Shown here: positions 41,657 to 52,633 of the stretch, one piece after another
Position numbering within the stretch: position 1 is the stretch's first letter
Layout of the letters: each line of letters starts with the position of its first letter
Made by a program: the position numbers and the translations under genes
Assembly: GCA_012862575.1 (NCBI GenBank)
Contig: BLSF01000007.1
Location: 496,001-560,000, forward strand
DNA length: 64,000 nt
Direction: 5' to 3'
Origin: Parietichytrium sp. I65-24A
Taxonomy: Eukaryota > Sar > Bigyra > Thraustochytrida > Thraustochytriidae
Notes under the pieces: generated by a model
Database searches by the model: none
What the model was told of the DNA's origin: nothing
The model's input: the letters and a program-made list of their open reading frames with translations, nothing else

Positions 41657-44600
41657 GGGGATCATCCTCGCTGTGTGCCTTCCTGGCACGATCTTGAAGC
41701 TCGAGAAATGGTTGCACGGCTGCATGAGGTTCAATTGCGATGTCCTGACTTGATTCAGCTAACGAATTGCCTTTGGTCCCGTACTGCGCCGCACCACGAT
41801 TTTTTGTTTTTGTTGTGCAAGGGGGAGACAGGATATCCTGCTCCGTTTCGGCGAACGTCATCGCAAGAGAGGAGTCGAAGGAAGCATTGAGACATCACAA
41901 GGGATGTTGAACAGAAAAGACGCTTCTCCGACGTTTATATGAATCTGTGAAAACGTGTGCCATTCTCTTCGCCGTAATCTCATGTATTCTGTAATAGGGC
42001 AATCTCGAAGCTTTTTTGATGATCTCTTGCATCGGAAAAACTACACTTGGGGCAGCAAAAACTTTCGGAATTGTCACGAATTTTAGAGGCTTGCTAGTAC
42101 TGATTTGTCCACCCACCAAAATTTCCTCGCGAGCACTTCAAGCGTCTGGAACCATCCTGAGTTGACCTTGCTCTGCTATTTGAAAAATAATAAATCGGCT
42201 CATGAAGAAAATCTACGGCAACAAAACACAGAGTATATTGCTCGTTCAGGTCCCTTTGACACTTTGTAAGGATTCGGATTCGTCGTTTGCGTCGCCACAG
42301 CGTAGGTGGAGAACAAATTTACGTTTTGGACATGTCGTTACAACTTGCACAAAGAATCTCTGTGAACCTATGCTTTGGCATCGCTCTGGTTCGTCGATGG
42401 GCCCAAAAGTACTTGGGATGTGATCCGTGATGGACACACTGCACCGTCTTACGTTAGTGCATGATGCCGGGACAGGCTTTGCTTTGTCGCAAGTACATAT
42501 CAGCCAGCAATGAACTCAAAAAGTTGGTATTTACAGGCAGTACATTTCTTGTTCGAAACGAAACGAAATGCCGCAAGATCAACATTCAGCGCGATTAGAC
42601 AATCTTTAAGAATTGCACAGAGAGTTCACTTTCATCTGGTTACAGGACAGGCCCAGAAGTTCTCCGTCCCCGTGGAATCTCGGCAAGAGGTTCGCTTTTC
42701 CGACGCCACATTTGAAGGCAACCACGGTCGGAGAGTCGTAGACGTCGGTCATTTTCCAAGAATACCTTCCTATTACTTTAGACACTAAAAATCACTCACT
42801 ACGTTAGCGAAGTGCACTTTGCAAATGAATCGCTCTCTCGATACTCTTTCTCTCCTGCCGACAACTACTCGAGAGTGCACATTGCGTTGCCTCGTTTATC
42901 TTCATCTTCTCATGTCTGCCCGTGAGTGTAAGCAGTGTTCAATGATGTTCAATGAATGCCATGCGAAATAATTTGACTTCGGAACAGCGTTCGTATTTCG
43001 TGATTGACCTACCCGGCCTTAGACCCCACCGACGCACAACTACTAGGTCACGCCCCTGGTTTGTCTCACCCAGACGTCCATCCCAAGACCGCCTTTTTCC
43101 ATTCACTATCCTATTGAAAAATTTGAAGTCATCCTACTGCCGTTTCAGACTGAGCCAGAGAAAAATCTTTTCCATTTCAGGAATGATTTCTTCTCTGTTT
43201 TTCACTCTCCTATCTATCTTGTAGTCAGGTAGGCTTGCGCCCCCTCTTTTCGCTCACTTGTTCCCCGTCAATTGAACCTGCGAAAAATCGCGAAACCACT
43301 GAGTGAAGATACCTTCTCGACTAAAGCCACTGTGGTGGCTGGCTTCCGCGTTGTTTGCCGCTCTTTATTTTAAACCCAACATTCCCATCCCTGTTCCCTG
43401 ACGAGGCTTCCGAAACTCTGAAAACGTGTTGATTGCATCAATCCGCGACTGTGTGTGAATTGAAATGATTCATTCATTCACACGCTACGAGCACCATCCA
43501 TACATCCACCGCTTCACTGCGCTGCGCTGGCCTGTCACATCGCGCAATGCTCACAATGCCACAAACACTGGTCCGCGCTCGAAAATTAATGCAAGCGGAT
43601 TCTTGTTTGCCTCATTTCCAACCTTGTGTCAAATCTCTGAAATCTGAAATCTACAGCCAAGTCTCCTTCGATTTCTCTATGCGCTTCTTACTGTCCGCGC
43701 AAGATGTTTGGGGACGAGGGGTGGCTCGCTTGCAGAAAGAGAGAAAGAAAGAGAAAGAGAGTCCGAGTACTAGCCGAATGATACCGGGACTGTGGCTATC
43801 TGACTGTGAAAGAAGACACCAGTGCGAGGGAAGAAAAGGAGTTTTCTTGATTGACAGCTAGCTAGTTAGAGCCTCACAGTCTTAAATCTTTCCGGGTGAG
43901 GCGATGTGAAGCGATCAATTTTCATTCAGCTCAGACTGAGGAGTCGTTCAGAATTGAGTGATCATGATTGATTGATCTATCGATCGATCTTTCATGAATT
44001 GATTTTGATTGAAATTAATTAATTGATTGCTCAGCACCCATCAACAGCGCCTTTCTTTCTTCTTTCTTTCTTTCTTTATCTTACTTGTCTATCTCTGCAC
44101 GATTGCGGTTTCACGTGTCAGTCAGTTTTCTGTCGTTCAGAACATCGAGTGAGAGAGAGAGAGAGAGATCGAGGGGAGAGCGAAAGAGCGAGCCAACTTT
44201 CGTCCTAGGAGTTCTCCCCAAATGAATCTATGCATCATTAGTCCGATTGCCTGCAAGCAAACGAGCACACCAATCCATAGATTCCATAGTTAGCCAGTCT
44301 CTCTGCTCATTACTCATTACTCATTACGCAGTGCGGCTGCTGCCATACCGGCTAGTGGTGCATCTAATCTGAGGTGACCGGTACCGGCACTCACATGTCA
44401 ATACAAGAGCATAGCAGAGGGAGACAGGGAGCAGAGAGGGAGCAGGGAAGGAAGAAGGGAAGGAAAGGAGCTGGCGCTGCAAAACTCATTCAGGTGGGTG
44501 GGCGGAGAGAGTTTGTGAAAGAGATTGAGAGATTGAGAGATTGAGAGATTGAGAGATTGGAGGAATTGAGACTCCGAGGGCAGAGAGTGCAGACGACTCG

Positions 44601-44943
44601 ACTTGGTGAGGGGAGAAAGAGAGAGAGAGCGTTGATTGTGGATAGAGAGAGGGTACCGTGAGTACAAGCACGTTTAGCGGCTTCAGGCTCTTCAGGCAGG
44701 ATCCAGAAGAGGAAGGAGAATTCGTGCGAGTCATTCATTCGTTTCCGAGGCGGCACCAGATTCAGAATTCTTGATCTACCGAGGCTGTAACGCACCTCCC
44801 AGAGAAGGTAGCCTCGCTTCTGTGTTCAGACAGCGTCGCGAGTCAGAGCCAGCCAAAGAGCGAGCTCGAAGCCCAGACTTGTCCGAAAGCGAGAAAGAAG
44901 GAAGGAAGGAGAGCAAGCCAGCTCGCGTTGCTGAGCGCCCGCA
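41657..44943. other. Long spacer, 3.3 kb, with possible unresolved minus-strand exons
   Basis: The minus-strand stretches 42246-42500, 42610-42754 (opening ATG ACC GAC GTC) and 41895-42119 are open and read like protein, but I could not find one convincing splice plan. From 42800 on there is low-complexity DNA: (TTTC)n near 44056-44078, GA runs near 44150, and the 44521-44560 repeat. A second copy of CTGAAATCTGAA is at 43637-43648. Confidence 0.4.
44521..44560. repeat. GAGATTGA tandem 8-mer, five units
   Basis: Five nearly perfect 8-base units, read directly, about 380 bases upstream of the Tubby-like gene. Confidence 0.95.
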
Positions 44944-47304
44944 ATGTATGCCAATCAGGGTTCGTTTTCGCAGCCGCACCAGTGGTCCGGCCAGCCCCAA
45001 CAGTATGGGTACCAACAGCAGCAGCAGCAGCCAAATGGCTATCAGCAGCAGCAATACGGATACCAGCAGCAGCAGAGCCCGCAGCAGAGCCCGCAGCAGT
45101 TCGGGTTCCAGCAAGGCCAATTCGCAACTGAAAACTCGGAGAACGGACACCGTGCACGGACGTCAAGCAATCCTATCGACAATGCGTTTGCGGACCTCAC
45201 CTCGACCGTGGTGAATCGCCAGGGGCACGATACGTCGTTCGGAATCAAGCCAAGTTTCAAAACTGCTGTGCCAAACGCATCTTCCTCTTTTAGCCGCCCT
45301 CCAACTCACCAAGGCTCCTTTTCTCAGCACAAGTCTGCGAACAATCCAGCACAAGAGCAGTCTTCTTGGGCATACTCCAACAACAATTACAAGCAGCAGC
45401 AGCAACCTCAACAACAGTTTGGGCAGCCAAGCACCTCTCCACTGCAAAGCCCGCAGCAGTTCCCTGCCCCAGCTCACCAACAATCGGGCTTCAAGTCGGA
45501 CGAAAACTCCACCTACTCAGCGCCTCCCCCAGGAGTCTCTCAGAAACGACCGGTATCCACAACCGCTCCGTTCGGTGCCCCAACAGATCCATTTAGCTCC
45601 TACAGCAACGGTGAACGCTCACTTTCACCTTCAGGCTCGTACGGAAATCTCCCGTCTCCTGATTTTGCTCGACATGAAAGCTACTCGTCCATGTCCTCAC
45701 AGCTTTCGTACGCAAGTGATCAACAGCAGCAGCAACGTGCGCCATCCCCAGTGCCTCAACCTAGCGAGTACCTGAACGGCAGCTCGGGGTCGTATCGCCA
45801 ACCACAGCCGTTTCAGTCGCCGATGCCGCCAACCTACGGTGGCCCGAGCAGCTATAATCCCTCCCCTTCGAGCGGATTTAATGCTGCACCAAACGCCCCA
45901 CCACTTTATCAAAGCAACCCATCACGGCAAAACTCCAGCGGCAGCTTTCACGCGCCAGCTCCGCAGACCATGTACTCGAGCGGTTCAATGCACAATATCT
46001 ACTCCTCTGGATCAGCCCATAACCTGTACAACTCTGGGAACGTAAATATGCACCAGAGCTTTTCCTCAACCTCGTCAGGCAATTACGTCGATCTTGAGGG
46101 TGGGAGCCAGAGTACATTGCAGCCAGCTGGGCGGGCTATCCTGAACCCTGCGACACAGGCAGCAGTTGCTCACGTCAATGCAAGCTTTGACCCGTTCTTC
46201 GGACCCGAAGACACAAAGTCTTCTTCTCCGGTGGCCGACCTCGCCGATTCAACCTCCAAGCTTTCGCTGCACGCCTCCGGTAAGATGCAGCGCGAGCGCA
46301 AAGAAAGTGAGGACTCGAGTGTCCAGTCCTTTAGTCCCGCGCGAAATACCTCGGTCAAAGGTAGCGGAAAGATGGGCAGTGCCGTCAGCAAAAGCACCAG
46401 CAGGAAGGACGACGATTCGGACGACTCCGACATGGACAGTGATCTTGATGATGAGGAGGGCGGCGAGATCACCCAGTTCGACGATGGCGCACTGTGCCAC
46501 GTCATTCCAACAACATTTTCGTCTGAAAATGTCCTTCGAGACTTTTTGCTTTCTCCGATGGAGTCGCCTGGTTTGGTGAAGTGCCTCATCATGTTTGACC
46601 CTTCCGAGAAGTTGTGGACCTTCACTAATCAGTCGAATGGAGTTCGGCTGATGACTGCATTTAAGCGCAAGGACGGTCTCAAGAGGCTCTCCACACAGGT
46701 GCAATTCTCCATCAACTTATCCCAGCGTGCCGTTGAAGACAAGCTAAAGTCGAAGAACTCCTCCTGGAAGGCCTCCAAAAACGAAAAGGAAACTTATATT
46801 GCAAAGATCAAGTCTAACGTCAATGGCTCAAACTTTGAGATCTTTGACTCGGGACTCAATCCGAGCCGCGCTGCTGGTGCCATGCATGCCCGCCGGGAGC
46901 TCGGCGTTGTTAAATTCGAAAAGGTTCCTCATGACAACTTCCGCCGCAAGGTTAGGGCCTGCGTTCCAGCGCTGGGCCACAACTACAGGCCGATGAGTAA
47001 GAAGGAGCAAATGTTCGAGCGCCTTGCTCAAGGCGATAACACCGTGCTGCCGCTGGCAAATCACGTGCCTGGAAAGCCTTTGTACCTTCCTAGGCTCTCT
47101 GACTTCAAGGGGATGGCGCAGAGCAGCAGCATCAAGAACGTCATCTTGCACAACCCTCTGGACCATTCCGGCGAACCGCTTTATGTGTTCGGAAAGACCG
47201 GCAAAAACATGTACAATTGCTACTTTCGTGAGCCGCTTTCTCCGGCAATGGCGTTCGCCATCGGCCTTTCCAGCATTGCATCATATGTGAGCCCAAAAAA
47301 TTAA
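44944..47304 (+). CDS. Tubby-like protein with Gln-rich N-terminus
   Basis: 786 residues, single exon, ATG at 44944. Residues 1 to ~480 are low complexity: Gln-rich at the start (YGYQQQQ repeats, coded mainly by CAG), then Ser/Pro/Asn-rich, then an acidic run (SDDSDMDSDLDDEEGGE). The last ~270 residues are a Tubby barrel: TYIAKIKSNVNGSNFEIFD matches the signature strand with the Lys that binds PI(4,5)P2 in mouse Tubby, then DSGLNPSRA, and the terminal helix AMAFAIGLSSIASYV. Tubby-like proteins bind phosphoinositides and shuttle between membrane and nucleus or carry membrane cargo. No F-box, as in plant TLPs, is seen. The Q-rich arm could drive condensate formation (inference). Confidence 0.93.
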   Translation: MYANQGSFSQPHQWSGQPQQYGYQQQQQQPNGYQQQQYGYQQQQSPQQSPQQFGFQQGQFATENSENGHRARTSSNPIDNAFADLTSTVVNRQGHDTSFGIKPSFKTAVPNASSSFSRPPTHQGSFSQHKSANNPAQEQSSWAYSNNNYKQQQQPQQQFGQPSTSPLQSPQQFPAPAHQQSGFKSDENSTYSAPPPGVSQKRPVSTTAPFGAPTDPFSSYSNGERSLSPSGSYGNLPSPDFARHESYSSMSSQLSYASDQQQQQRAPSPVPQPSEYLNGSSGSYRQPQPFQSPMPPTYGGPSSYNPSPSSGFNAAPNAPPLYQSNPSRQNSSGSFHAPAPQTMYSSGSMHNIYSSGSAHNLYNSGNVNMHQSFSSTSSGNYVDLEGGSQSTLQPAGRAILNPATQAAVAHVNASFDPFFGPEDTKSSSPVADLADSTSKLSLHASGKMQRERKESEDSSVQSFSPARNTSVKGSGKMGSAVSKSTSRKDDDSDDSDMDSDLDDEEGGEITQFDDGALCHVIPTTFSSENVLRDFLLSPMESPGLVKCLIMFDPSEKLWTFTNQSNGVRLMTAFKRKDGLKRLSTQVQFSINLSQRAVEDKLKSKNSSWKASKNEKETYIAKIKSNVNGSNFEIFDSGLNPSRAAGAMHARRELGVVKFEKVPHDNFRRKVRACVPALGHNYRPMSKKEQMFERLAQGDNTVLPLANHVPGKPLYLPRLSDFKGMAQSSSIKNVILHNPLDHSGEPLYVFGKTGKNMYNCYFREPLSPAMAFAIGLSSIASYVSPKN

Positions 47305-47767
47305 TCGCTGCCCGTTCATTTACTTTGGCAGCTACAAACTTGCCCACTCAACACATCATCAAACTTCACGTCTTCCCCCACCAAATACTCTTGTTAGCCT
47401 ACCGTTAGCTATTTATTAGTGCTGTATCCTACCTACTTGCTTACTACGAGAGCACTTGAATCCCTACTACGAGAGCACTTGGATCCCTACTGCGATGATC
47501 TGCGATGAACGATTATCTGTAGAATCTGTAGTCTTCTGAGTCATGGGAGTCCTGGGGTTGTTTTGAGCTTGTCAAATCTTGCCAACGCAAAAGCAAAGAC
47601 GAAAAAGCAGAAGAGAAGGAAGAGCAGAGGAGCAGAGAAGATCGGAGTGCGGATTCAAACAATTTAAAAATTTGGGATTTGGGATTTGCGATTCAAGACT
47701 TTGTTAAATTGCGGGGAGCGCGCAAGGTCTTGCTTAGCTCTCGGCGGTGGAGCGGCGTTGAAACTGG
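47305..47767. other. Spacer with a 23-bp tandem repeat
   Basis: TACTACGAGAGCACTTGAATCCC occurs at 47442 and again, with one change, at 47465. No gene. Confidence 0.7.
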
Positions 47768-48790
47768 ATGGGCATGGAGCGTTGTGCGAATGGTGCCTTT
47801 CTGGCGTTGATCGTGTTCGCAGCGGTATTGGCTGTGTGTAGTGGGGGGTGCTCGGACGGAGGGGATGGAATGTCATGCGCCGCGCAAGAGCGGGGAAATG
47901 ACCGCGTTGAAAAGCTGCTCGTGACGGCTGTGAACAGACTTGTGGGAGTCCAGGCGCAGCTCTTTAGCACCTCCAAGGCTCTGGATGCGGAGATGGGTGA
48001 GCTGATCCTTGCGAATCACGTGCTTGCCGGGCACAAGCAGGAGGAGGTGCTCGAAGTGGCTCGGAATTTCTTGAAGAGTACAGGCAATCTCGTGAAGGAA
48101 AGTGTGGTTTTGATACAAGCTTTGGAGCAAGGTGTTCGAACCAGCGAACTAGCCAGTCTTGTACGGACCGCCAAATTTAGCGGGGTGTACGATCACATGG
48201 TGTGGCAAGATGGAAACATCGAGAACATGCGCTCGGGGTCCGGATCTCAAATTTCCGAAGGCACGCGCAATATAGCGTCGTACATCATGTCCGCAAACGT
48301 GGGATCAGTTCTTGACATTGGTTGTGGCGATTTCGAGTGGCTGAACGCAACCACCCAAATGTGTTCGAACGAGCGGATGCCAAGGTACATAGGAATTGAC
48401 ATTGTTCCTTCTCTCATAGAGCACCACAAGGAGAACAACGATGGCGAAAGATGTTCCTTTCGAGTCATCGACGCTGTGCACCAGGTGGTTCCGGAAGCTG
48501 ACTTGGTGCTTGTGAAAGATGTCTTCTTCCATCTGAGCCTAAATGATTCCATGGCGCTCATTCAGAATGTTCTGAACAACTCACGATGTAAACAGGCTTT
48601 ATTCACAACTTCAAAGGATCGCACGGTCGAAAACTCCGAACTCATGGATCCTTATTTCGCTCACGCGGTGAACCTTCGCTCAGCCCCGTTCTCGTTAGGC
48701 GAGCCAAAACATTTGATTCCACACACCTCGACTGACGATGTGGCGGTGTTCGACTGTGAGGAGCTCAGGAAAGCCATGGGCAACAAGTAG
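47768..48790 (+). CDS. Class I SAM methyltransferase with secretory signal
   Basis: 340 residues, single exon, ATG at 47768. Residues 1-27 form a signal peptide or signal anchor (hydrophobic FLALIVFAAVLAVCS). Residues ~40-135 are helical. A Rossmann methyltransferase follows: motif I VLDIGCGDFEW (181-191), acidic loop IGIDIVPSL (208-216) with D211 likely to hold the SAM ribose, and DLVLVKDVFFHLS (245-257) as motif IV/V. The product would act in the ER, Golgi or outside, where small-molecule or glycan methylation is plausible. Red-algal wall polysaccharides carry methyl groups, but linking this gene to them is only a guess. No substrate motif is recognised. Confidence 0.85.
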   Translation: MGMERCANGAFLALIVFAAVLAVCSGGCSDGGDGMSCAAQERGNDRVEKLLVTAVNRLVGVQAQLFSTSKALDAEMGELILANHVLAGHKQEEVLEVARNFLKSTGNLVKESVVLIQALEQGVRTSELASLVRTAKFSGVYDHMVWQDGNIENMRSGSGSQISEGTRNIASYIMSANVGSVLDIGCGDFEWLNATTQMCSNERMPRYIGIDIVPSLIEHHKENNDGERCSFRVIDAVHQVVPEADLVLVKDVFFHLSLNDSMALIQNVLNNSRCKQALFTTSKDRTVENSELMDPYFAHAVNLRSAPFSLGEPKHLIPHTSTDDVAVFDCEELRKAMGNK

Positions 48791-48964
48791 ACGTGCGCTA
48801 CTTTCCATGTTTATGTCTGTCTGTCTGTGTGTTTGCGTAAAATAGGTATCGTATGGCTCTGTACATGCAATAATTGTTTAACGAGCACTTGACACCTTCC
48901 TTGCCTGTGGCAGACACATAGGATACGCCAAATATGAAAATGTTGTCGAATTAAATTGTTCGTG

Positions 48965-51900
48965 TTAGACTTTCTTCTTGGACTTGTTTTTTCCAAGCTT
49001 CCTTTTCTCGGATTGCTTATCTTCGACCTTCTTTTGCGGCTTTTCAGCTACAACGTTTCCCTTGTCATCAAGCAATAACCCAATCGAATTGACATATTTG
49101 ACTCCTGAGCGCTCCGGCCGAATTCCTTCCTTCACCTGCAGGTCCTTTACAGCCCGCTGCATACGCTTTGAGCGGATTGCCGCGAAGCGGGACTCGTCTT
49201 TGTACGACACTATGAAAGAATCTAAAGTCGACTGATACTCTCGCTTCTCGAATTCGTCAAGGGGGTTCTTGATAGTTCTCTCAATCTCCTCTGGTGACCA
49301 GCCGAGTTTGCTCGAAAGATATGATTTGATAGCAAACCTGTCAGGCTGTTTCCACTCGACTTCCACCGTCGGGACAACGACTGGCTTCTCATACGCGAGA
49401 ATAACCTGTCTCGATGGAAATTCGTTCCCAACGACCCACTTCTTCTTTACGTTCCGGTGAGAAGCCTTGAACGATCGAAGTGAGGGAGTATCTTTGCTCA
49501 TGTCGTCGTCGGAGACGTCGTTGACGTCAACATTGCTCGAAGAGCTTTGGGATCGACTCTTACGTTTTCCTTTTCCCTTCGCACCGACACCGATGCCATC
49601 GGAAGGGTCATTCACCCATTTTCGAAACTCGCTGAGGTCTTTGAAACAGGAAACGATCTCAGAGGCATTGACAACTCCTATACCTTTCACACCGATTGTA
49701 TAATCGCTTCCTAGTAGTAGCGCAAGATTGATCATTTTGTCTCTATCTAACCCAAGCTCGCTGCGAATATCGTCCGTCTTGTAAGCTTCGACGTATTTTC
49801 TGTCTTCGAAAATATTCTTGTAGACGTTCTTCGCGCCGAAGAGAAAGGCGTCGCAGTCATCTGTAACGACACCGTCGACTACCCCGTTGAGTTCTAGTTC
49901 TGCGCACTGCGCCTCAGCCTCCATCGGAGCTTCTATGTACGGGAGTCCGAAAGCATCTAGTAGCTCTTTCACTTCCATGAGCATTACAGGGGTAACTGTC
50001 TCAGCATCACGCTGCGCCATGTTGCGCTCTCGAGCAAGGGCAGCATTTTGTCTCAGGAGCTCACGCTCTGCTTCTTCTATTCTTGCAGTCCTCTCGGCGT
50101 CAGTTTCACGTGACATGCTTTCCTGCTCTCTCTCTGCCGCAAGTTCATCGGCTCGCTTCTCTAAAAGGAGAACGTCGTCGTCCAGGTCTTCTCCTTCTTC
50201 CCCGTCCCTCTCCAGATCTTGCGTGTCTTCCTCCCCAACGAGGTCTTCAAAGTCAAGAAAACTCGAGCCCTGCACAGGCTTTGCAAGACTCGAGTCGGAG
50301 ACGGAATTCTGGCCATTTACAACTTTCGCCTCCTCTTTCCTAGACTCGTTCTGATCAAGTGTCAAGGGAATGTTCTCAACGCTGGAAACGCTAGATGTCT
50401 CCATTTTTTCTTCAAGACCGCGTCGCTCGAGGGCCATTCGATTCTCGAGGTCGCTGGAAGCTGGATGCTCTTCCGAGTCCCCGGATTTGCCACTTGCACG
50501 TGCAGGGTGAGGCATCTCTTTGCTTGGGAACTCTTGTTTGCTATCTGAGCTTTCCTGCAAGTTCTTCGGGGATAACAAGCCATCAACAGTATCACCTTCC
50601 TCGACCAGCATCAAGGGGGGAGTGGTGACATCTATCGTCTCATTATTATTCTCCACCTGCCTTGAGCATTTTAGAGTTTGCGAATCATCTGCCACCGAAC
50701 TTTTGTTACTCGCCAAAGGGATATCCCTTTTCGTTTCTGCGAGTGAAGGAGGTAAGGATGTATTCATTCCTGGGCTAGAAGAAGAAGAGATTGTCATTGC
50801 TGGAGGACCTACGTCAAGTTTCAAGTCTTTGTCTTGAGGTTGGGTCGTCTCCACGGTACGTGTATGAGAGGAGGATCGAGTTCGCTCCGGCATTCCTTTC
50901 GGCGGGCTATCATCCAACACAATTGCAGTGTTCGAACTTGCTCGCCTCGCCCGCGTTACAATTTCCGAAGTGCTCTCCTTCCGTTGGCGCTTCTGGACGG
51001 CATGTCGAACTGCTAATGCAGCCCAGGATGTTAATTTCGCAGCAGTGCTCATTGCCATTTCCAGTGCCCTGTCAGTCTCTTTTGCACCTCGTGAGGTCTC
51101 TATGGGGTCGCTATCCGATTGTCCAATAGAGCTCTCTGTCCTCGGTCGCTTCATACCTGATGTTGTAGGTTTCCCGAGCTGTAGAAGCGAAGCCTCTTCT
51201 TCTGTGAAGGTAATGACGAGCTTGTCTGAGGGAGCCTCCTCTTGCTTGCCAGTAAAACGGTGTTTAAAACTATCCCTGGAGCTCTGCTCCTCATCCGATG
51301 CTACGAGGGTAGGTTTTGGCTTGTTGAAGAGCGACATGAAGTCTGTCGAACGCTTGGCTGCCGAACTATACTGCATGTGGTTGTTTTTCTTCTCTGGGGT
51401 TACTACGATGGGCTGCTTTGCTGCGGCTGTCCCTTCACGATCGTGTTTTTTCTCAACTTTTTCGCTAGTGTCGATCAGCACATACTGTCGTTTTGCGTCT
51501 GATGCAATGCGCTTGCCGTCTCCAGCTTGGTCGGCCAAGCCTTTCTCCATATTATCGAGTTGTTTCTTCATGACAACGTCTCGAATGAAGTGATTCAACT
51601 GGAGCGCGGAGTATTTTGATGGATCTCCAGCAAGCGGAATAAACTCATTTCTCTTGGACTCGCGCTGTCTACGTTTATCTTTCAACCGAGCGATGACTTC
51701 GTACTGAACGCGCTGTGGGAGTGCGTGAATACCAGATAGGTCAAGATCGCCATTTCGCTTAATGGGAAGCTGCTCCACGATCTCATCTGCAAGCTCAGCA
51801 GCATCTAGATCATCCTCGAGCTCAACCTGGAAAGCATCCGCTTTCGACGAGCTGCTCGTTCTATCCGCTATTTGAAGCTCCCTAGACACTGTCTCGGCTT

Positions 51901-52633
51901 CCAAGGGTGCTGGCTTGCTCACTTGCTGTACGCTTTCCCACTCTACGCCAGGTGGGAGGTCGTCGTCCTCGTCGCTGCTTGAGTCAAGTCTCAGGTCGAT
52001 CGGTTTTGAAGGGCTTGCAACGCTGCTGGTAGAGCTGGGAAGAATTTGGTGCGATTGGATGCTTCCATTCGTGCTGGACGACGCAGGGCTCTTTCTCGCG
52101 CGCTGCACGGCATGTTTCGCGGGAGGCGCAATAGTTGCAGGCTGCGACGGGGCATCTGCCTTAGAAGAGCTTCTACTTTTCCCCCTGGGAGCCTCGGGAA
52201 TAACAAAGCTCGCGGCTTGCGCCCCGCTCCTGACAAGCTCCTTCCCCGGTCCTTCCCCTGCGGCCTGGTTTCGAAGCTGAACCGCAAGCATTTGATTCAG
52301 CAAGAGCTTCTCCGCGGCCCTCCTAAGAATTCTGGCGCTGTGGTCCGCACGTTGCCGACGTGCTTCCGCGATACGCTTCTTCAGCACTGGAACTCCTCCG
52401 TCGAAAACAAACAGCGGCCGTACCCGGCTGTGCAGCAGCTTCAGGACCCTACGTAGCGATCCCACCAAGTGTGCGTTCGGCAACATCCTTCCAGTCTCAC
52501 GATTCCGCATGGCTTTGACAAACTGCGTCAGCCAGATGCTCGCGTCCACCGCCAGAACCTTCCCGCGCAGCGTGGAAACGTCTATGCGCCGCCCACACGG
52601 CGCCAGCACCTTCCATAGCCCGTTCACGCCCAT
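48965..52633 (-). CDS. ERCC5: Rad2/XPG structure-specific endonuclease
   Basis: 1222 residues, single exon, ATG at 52633. The N domain starts MGVNGLWKVLAPCGRRIDVS, with metal ligands D30 and D78 (LFVFDG). The I domain starts at about residue 880 and has the catalytic set EAEAQCAELE, VTDDCDAFLFG and GSDYTIGVKGIG, with the helix-hairpin-helix after it. The two halves are separated by a ~780-residue acidic, Ser-rich spacer, which is the mark of XPG/Rad2 against FEN1 and EXO1. It makes the 3' cut in nucleotide excision repair with TFIIH. The C-terminus is a Lys-rich nuclear signal (KNKSKKKV). In the spacer, TDFMSLF resembles a short hydrophobic docking motif. The methyltransferase gene upstream on the plus strand ends 170 bases away. 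Confidence 0.96.
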   Translation of the reverse strand: MGVNGLWKVLAPCGRRIDVSTLRGKVLAVDASIWLTQFVKAMRNRETGRMLPNAHLVGSLRRVLKLLHSRVRPLFVFDGGVPVLKKRIAEARRQRADHSARILRRAAEKLLLNQMLAVQLRNQAAGEGPGKELVRSGAQAASFVIPEAPRGKSRSSSKADAPSQPATIAPPAKHAVQRARKSPASSSTNGSIQSHQILPSSTSSVASPSKPIDLRLDSSSDEDDDLPPGVEWESVQQVSKPAPLEAETVSRELQIADRTSSSSKADAFQVELEDDLDAAELADEIVEQLPIKRNGDLDLSGIHALPQRVQYEVIARLKDKRRQRESKRNEFIPLAGDPSKYSALQLNHFIRDVVMKKQLDNMEKGLADQAGDGKRIASDAKRQYVLIDTSEKVEKKHDREGTAAAKQPIVVTPEKKNNHMQYSSAAKRSTDFMSLFNKPKPTLVASDEEQSSRDSFKHRFTGKQEEAPSDKLVITFTEEEASLLQLGKPTTSGMKRPRTESSIGQSDSDPIETSRGAKETDRALEMAMSTAAKLTSWAALAVRHAVQKRQRKESTSEIVTRARRASSNTAIVLDDSPPKGMPERTRSSSHTRTVETTQPQDKDLKLDVGPPAMTISSSSSPGMNTSLPPSLAETKRDIPLASNKSSVADDSQTLKCSRQVENNNETIDVTTPPLMLVEEGDTVDGLLSPKNLQESSDSKQEFPSKEMPHPARASGKSGDSEEHPASSDLENRMALERRGLEEKMETSSVSSVENIPLTLDQNESRKEEAKVVNGQNSVSDSSLAKPVQGSSFLDFEDLVGEEDTQDLERDGEEGEDLDDDVLLLEKRADELAAEREQESMSRETDAERTARIEEAERELLRQNAALARERNMAQRDAETVTPVMLMEVKELLDAFGLPYIEAPMEAEAQCAELELNGVVDGVVTDDCDAFLFGAKNVYKNIFEDRKYVEAYKTDDIRSELGLDRDKMINLALLLGSDYTIGVKGIGVVNASEIVSCFKDLSEFRKWVNDPSDGIGVGAKGKGKRKSRSQSSSSNVDVNDVSDDDMSKDTPSLRSFKASHRNVKKKWVVGNEFPSRQVILAYEKPVVVPTVEVEWKQPDRFAIKSYLSSKLGWSPEEIERTIKNPLDEFEKREYQSTLDSFIVSYKDESRFAAIRSKRMQRAVKDLQVKEGIRPERSGVKYVNSIGLLLDDKGNVVAEKPQKKVEDKQSEKRKLGKNKSKKKV

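Noticed and set aside
41469-41861. 130-codon ATG frame antisense to the Hv1 3' end
   Set aside because: It overlaps the S4 and coiled-coil codons of a confident gene. The part beyond the gene is too short to judge.
44521-44560. CRISPR-like regular repeat
   Set aside because: It is a simple 8-base tandem repeat with no spacers, in eukaryotic DNA.
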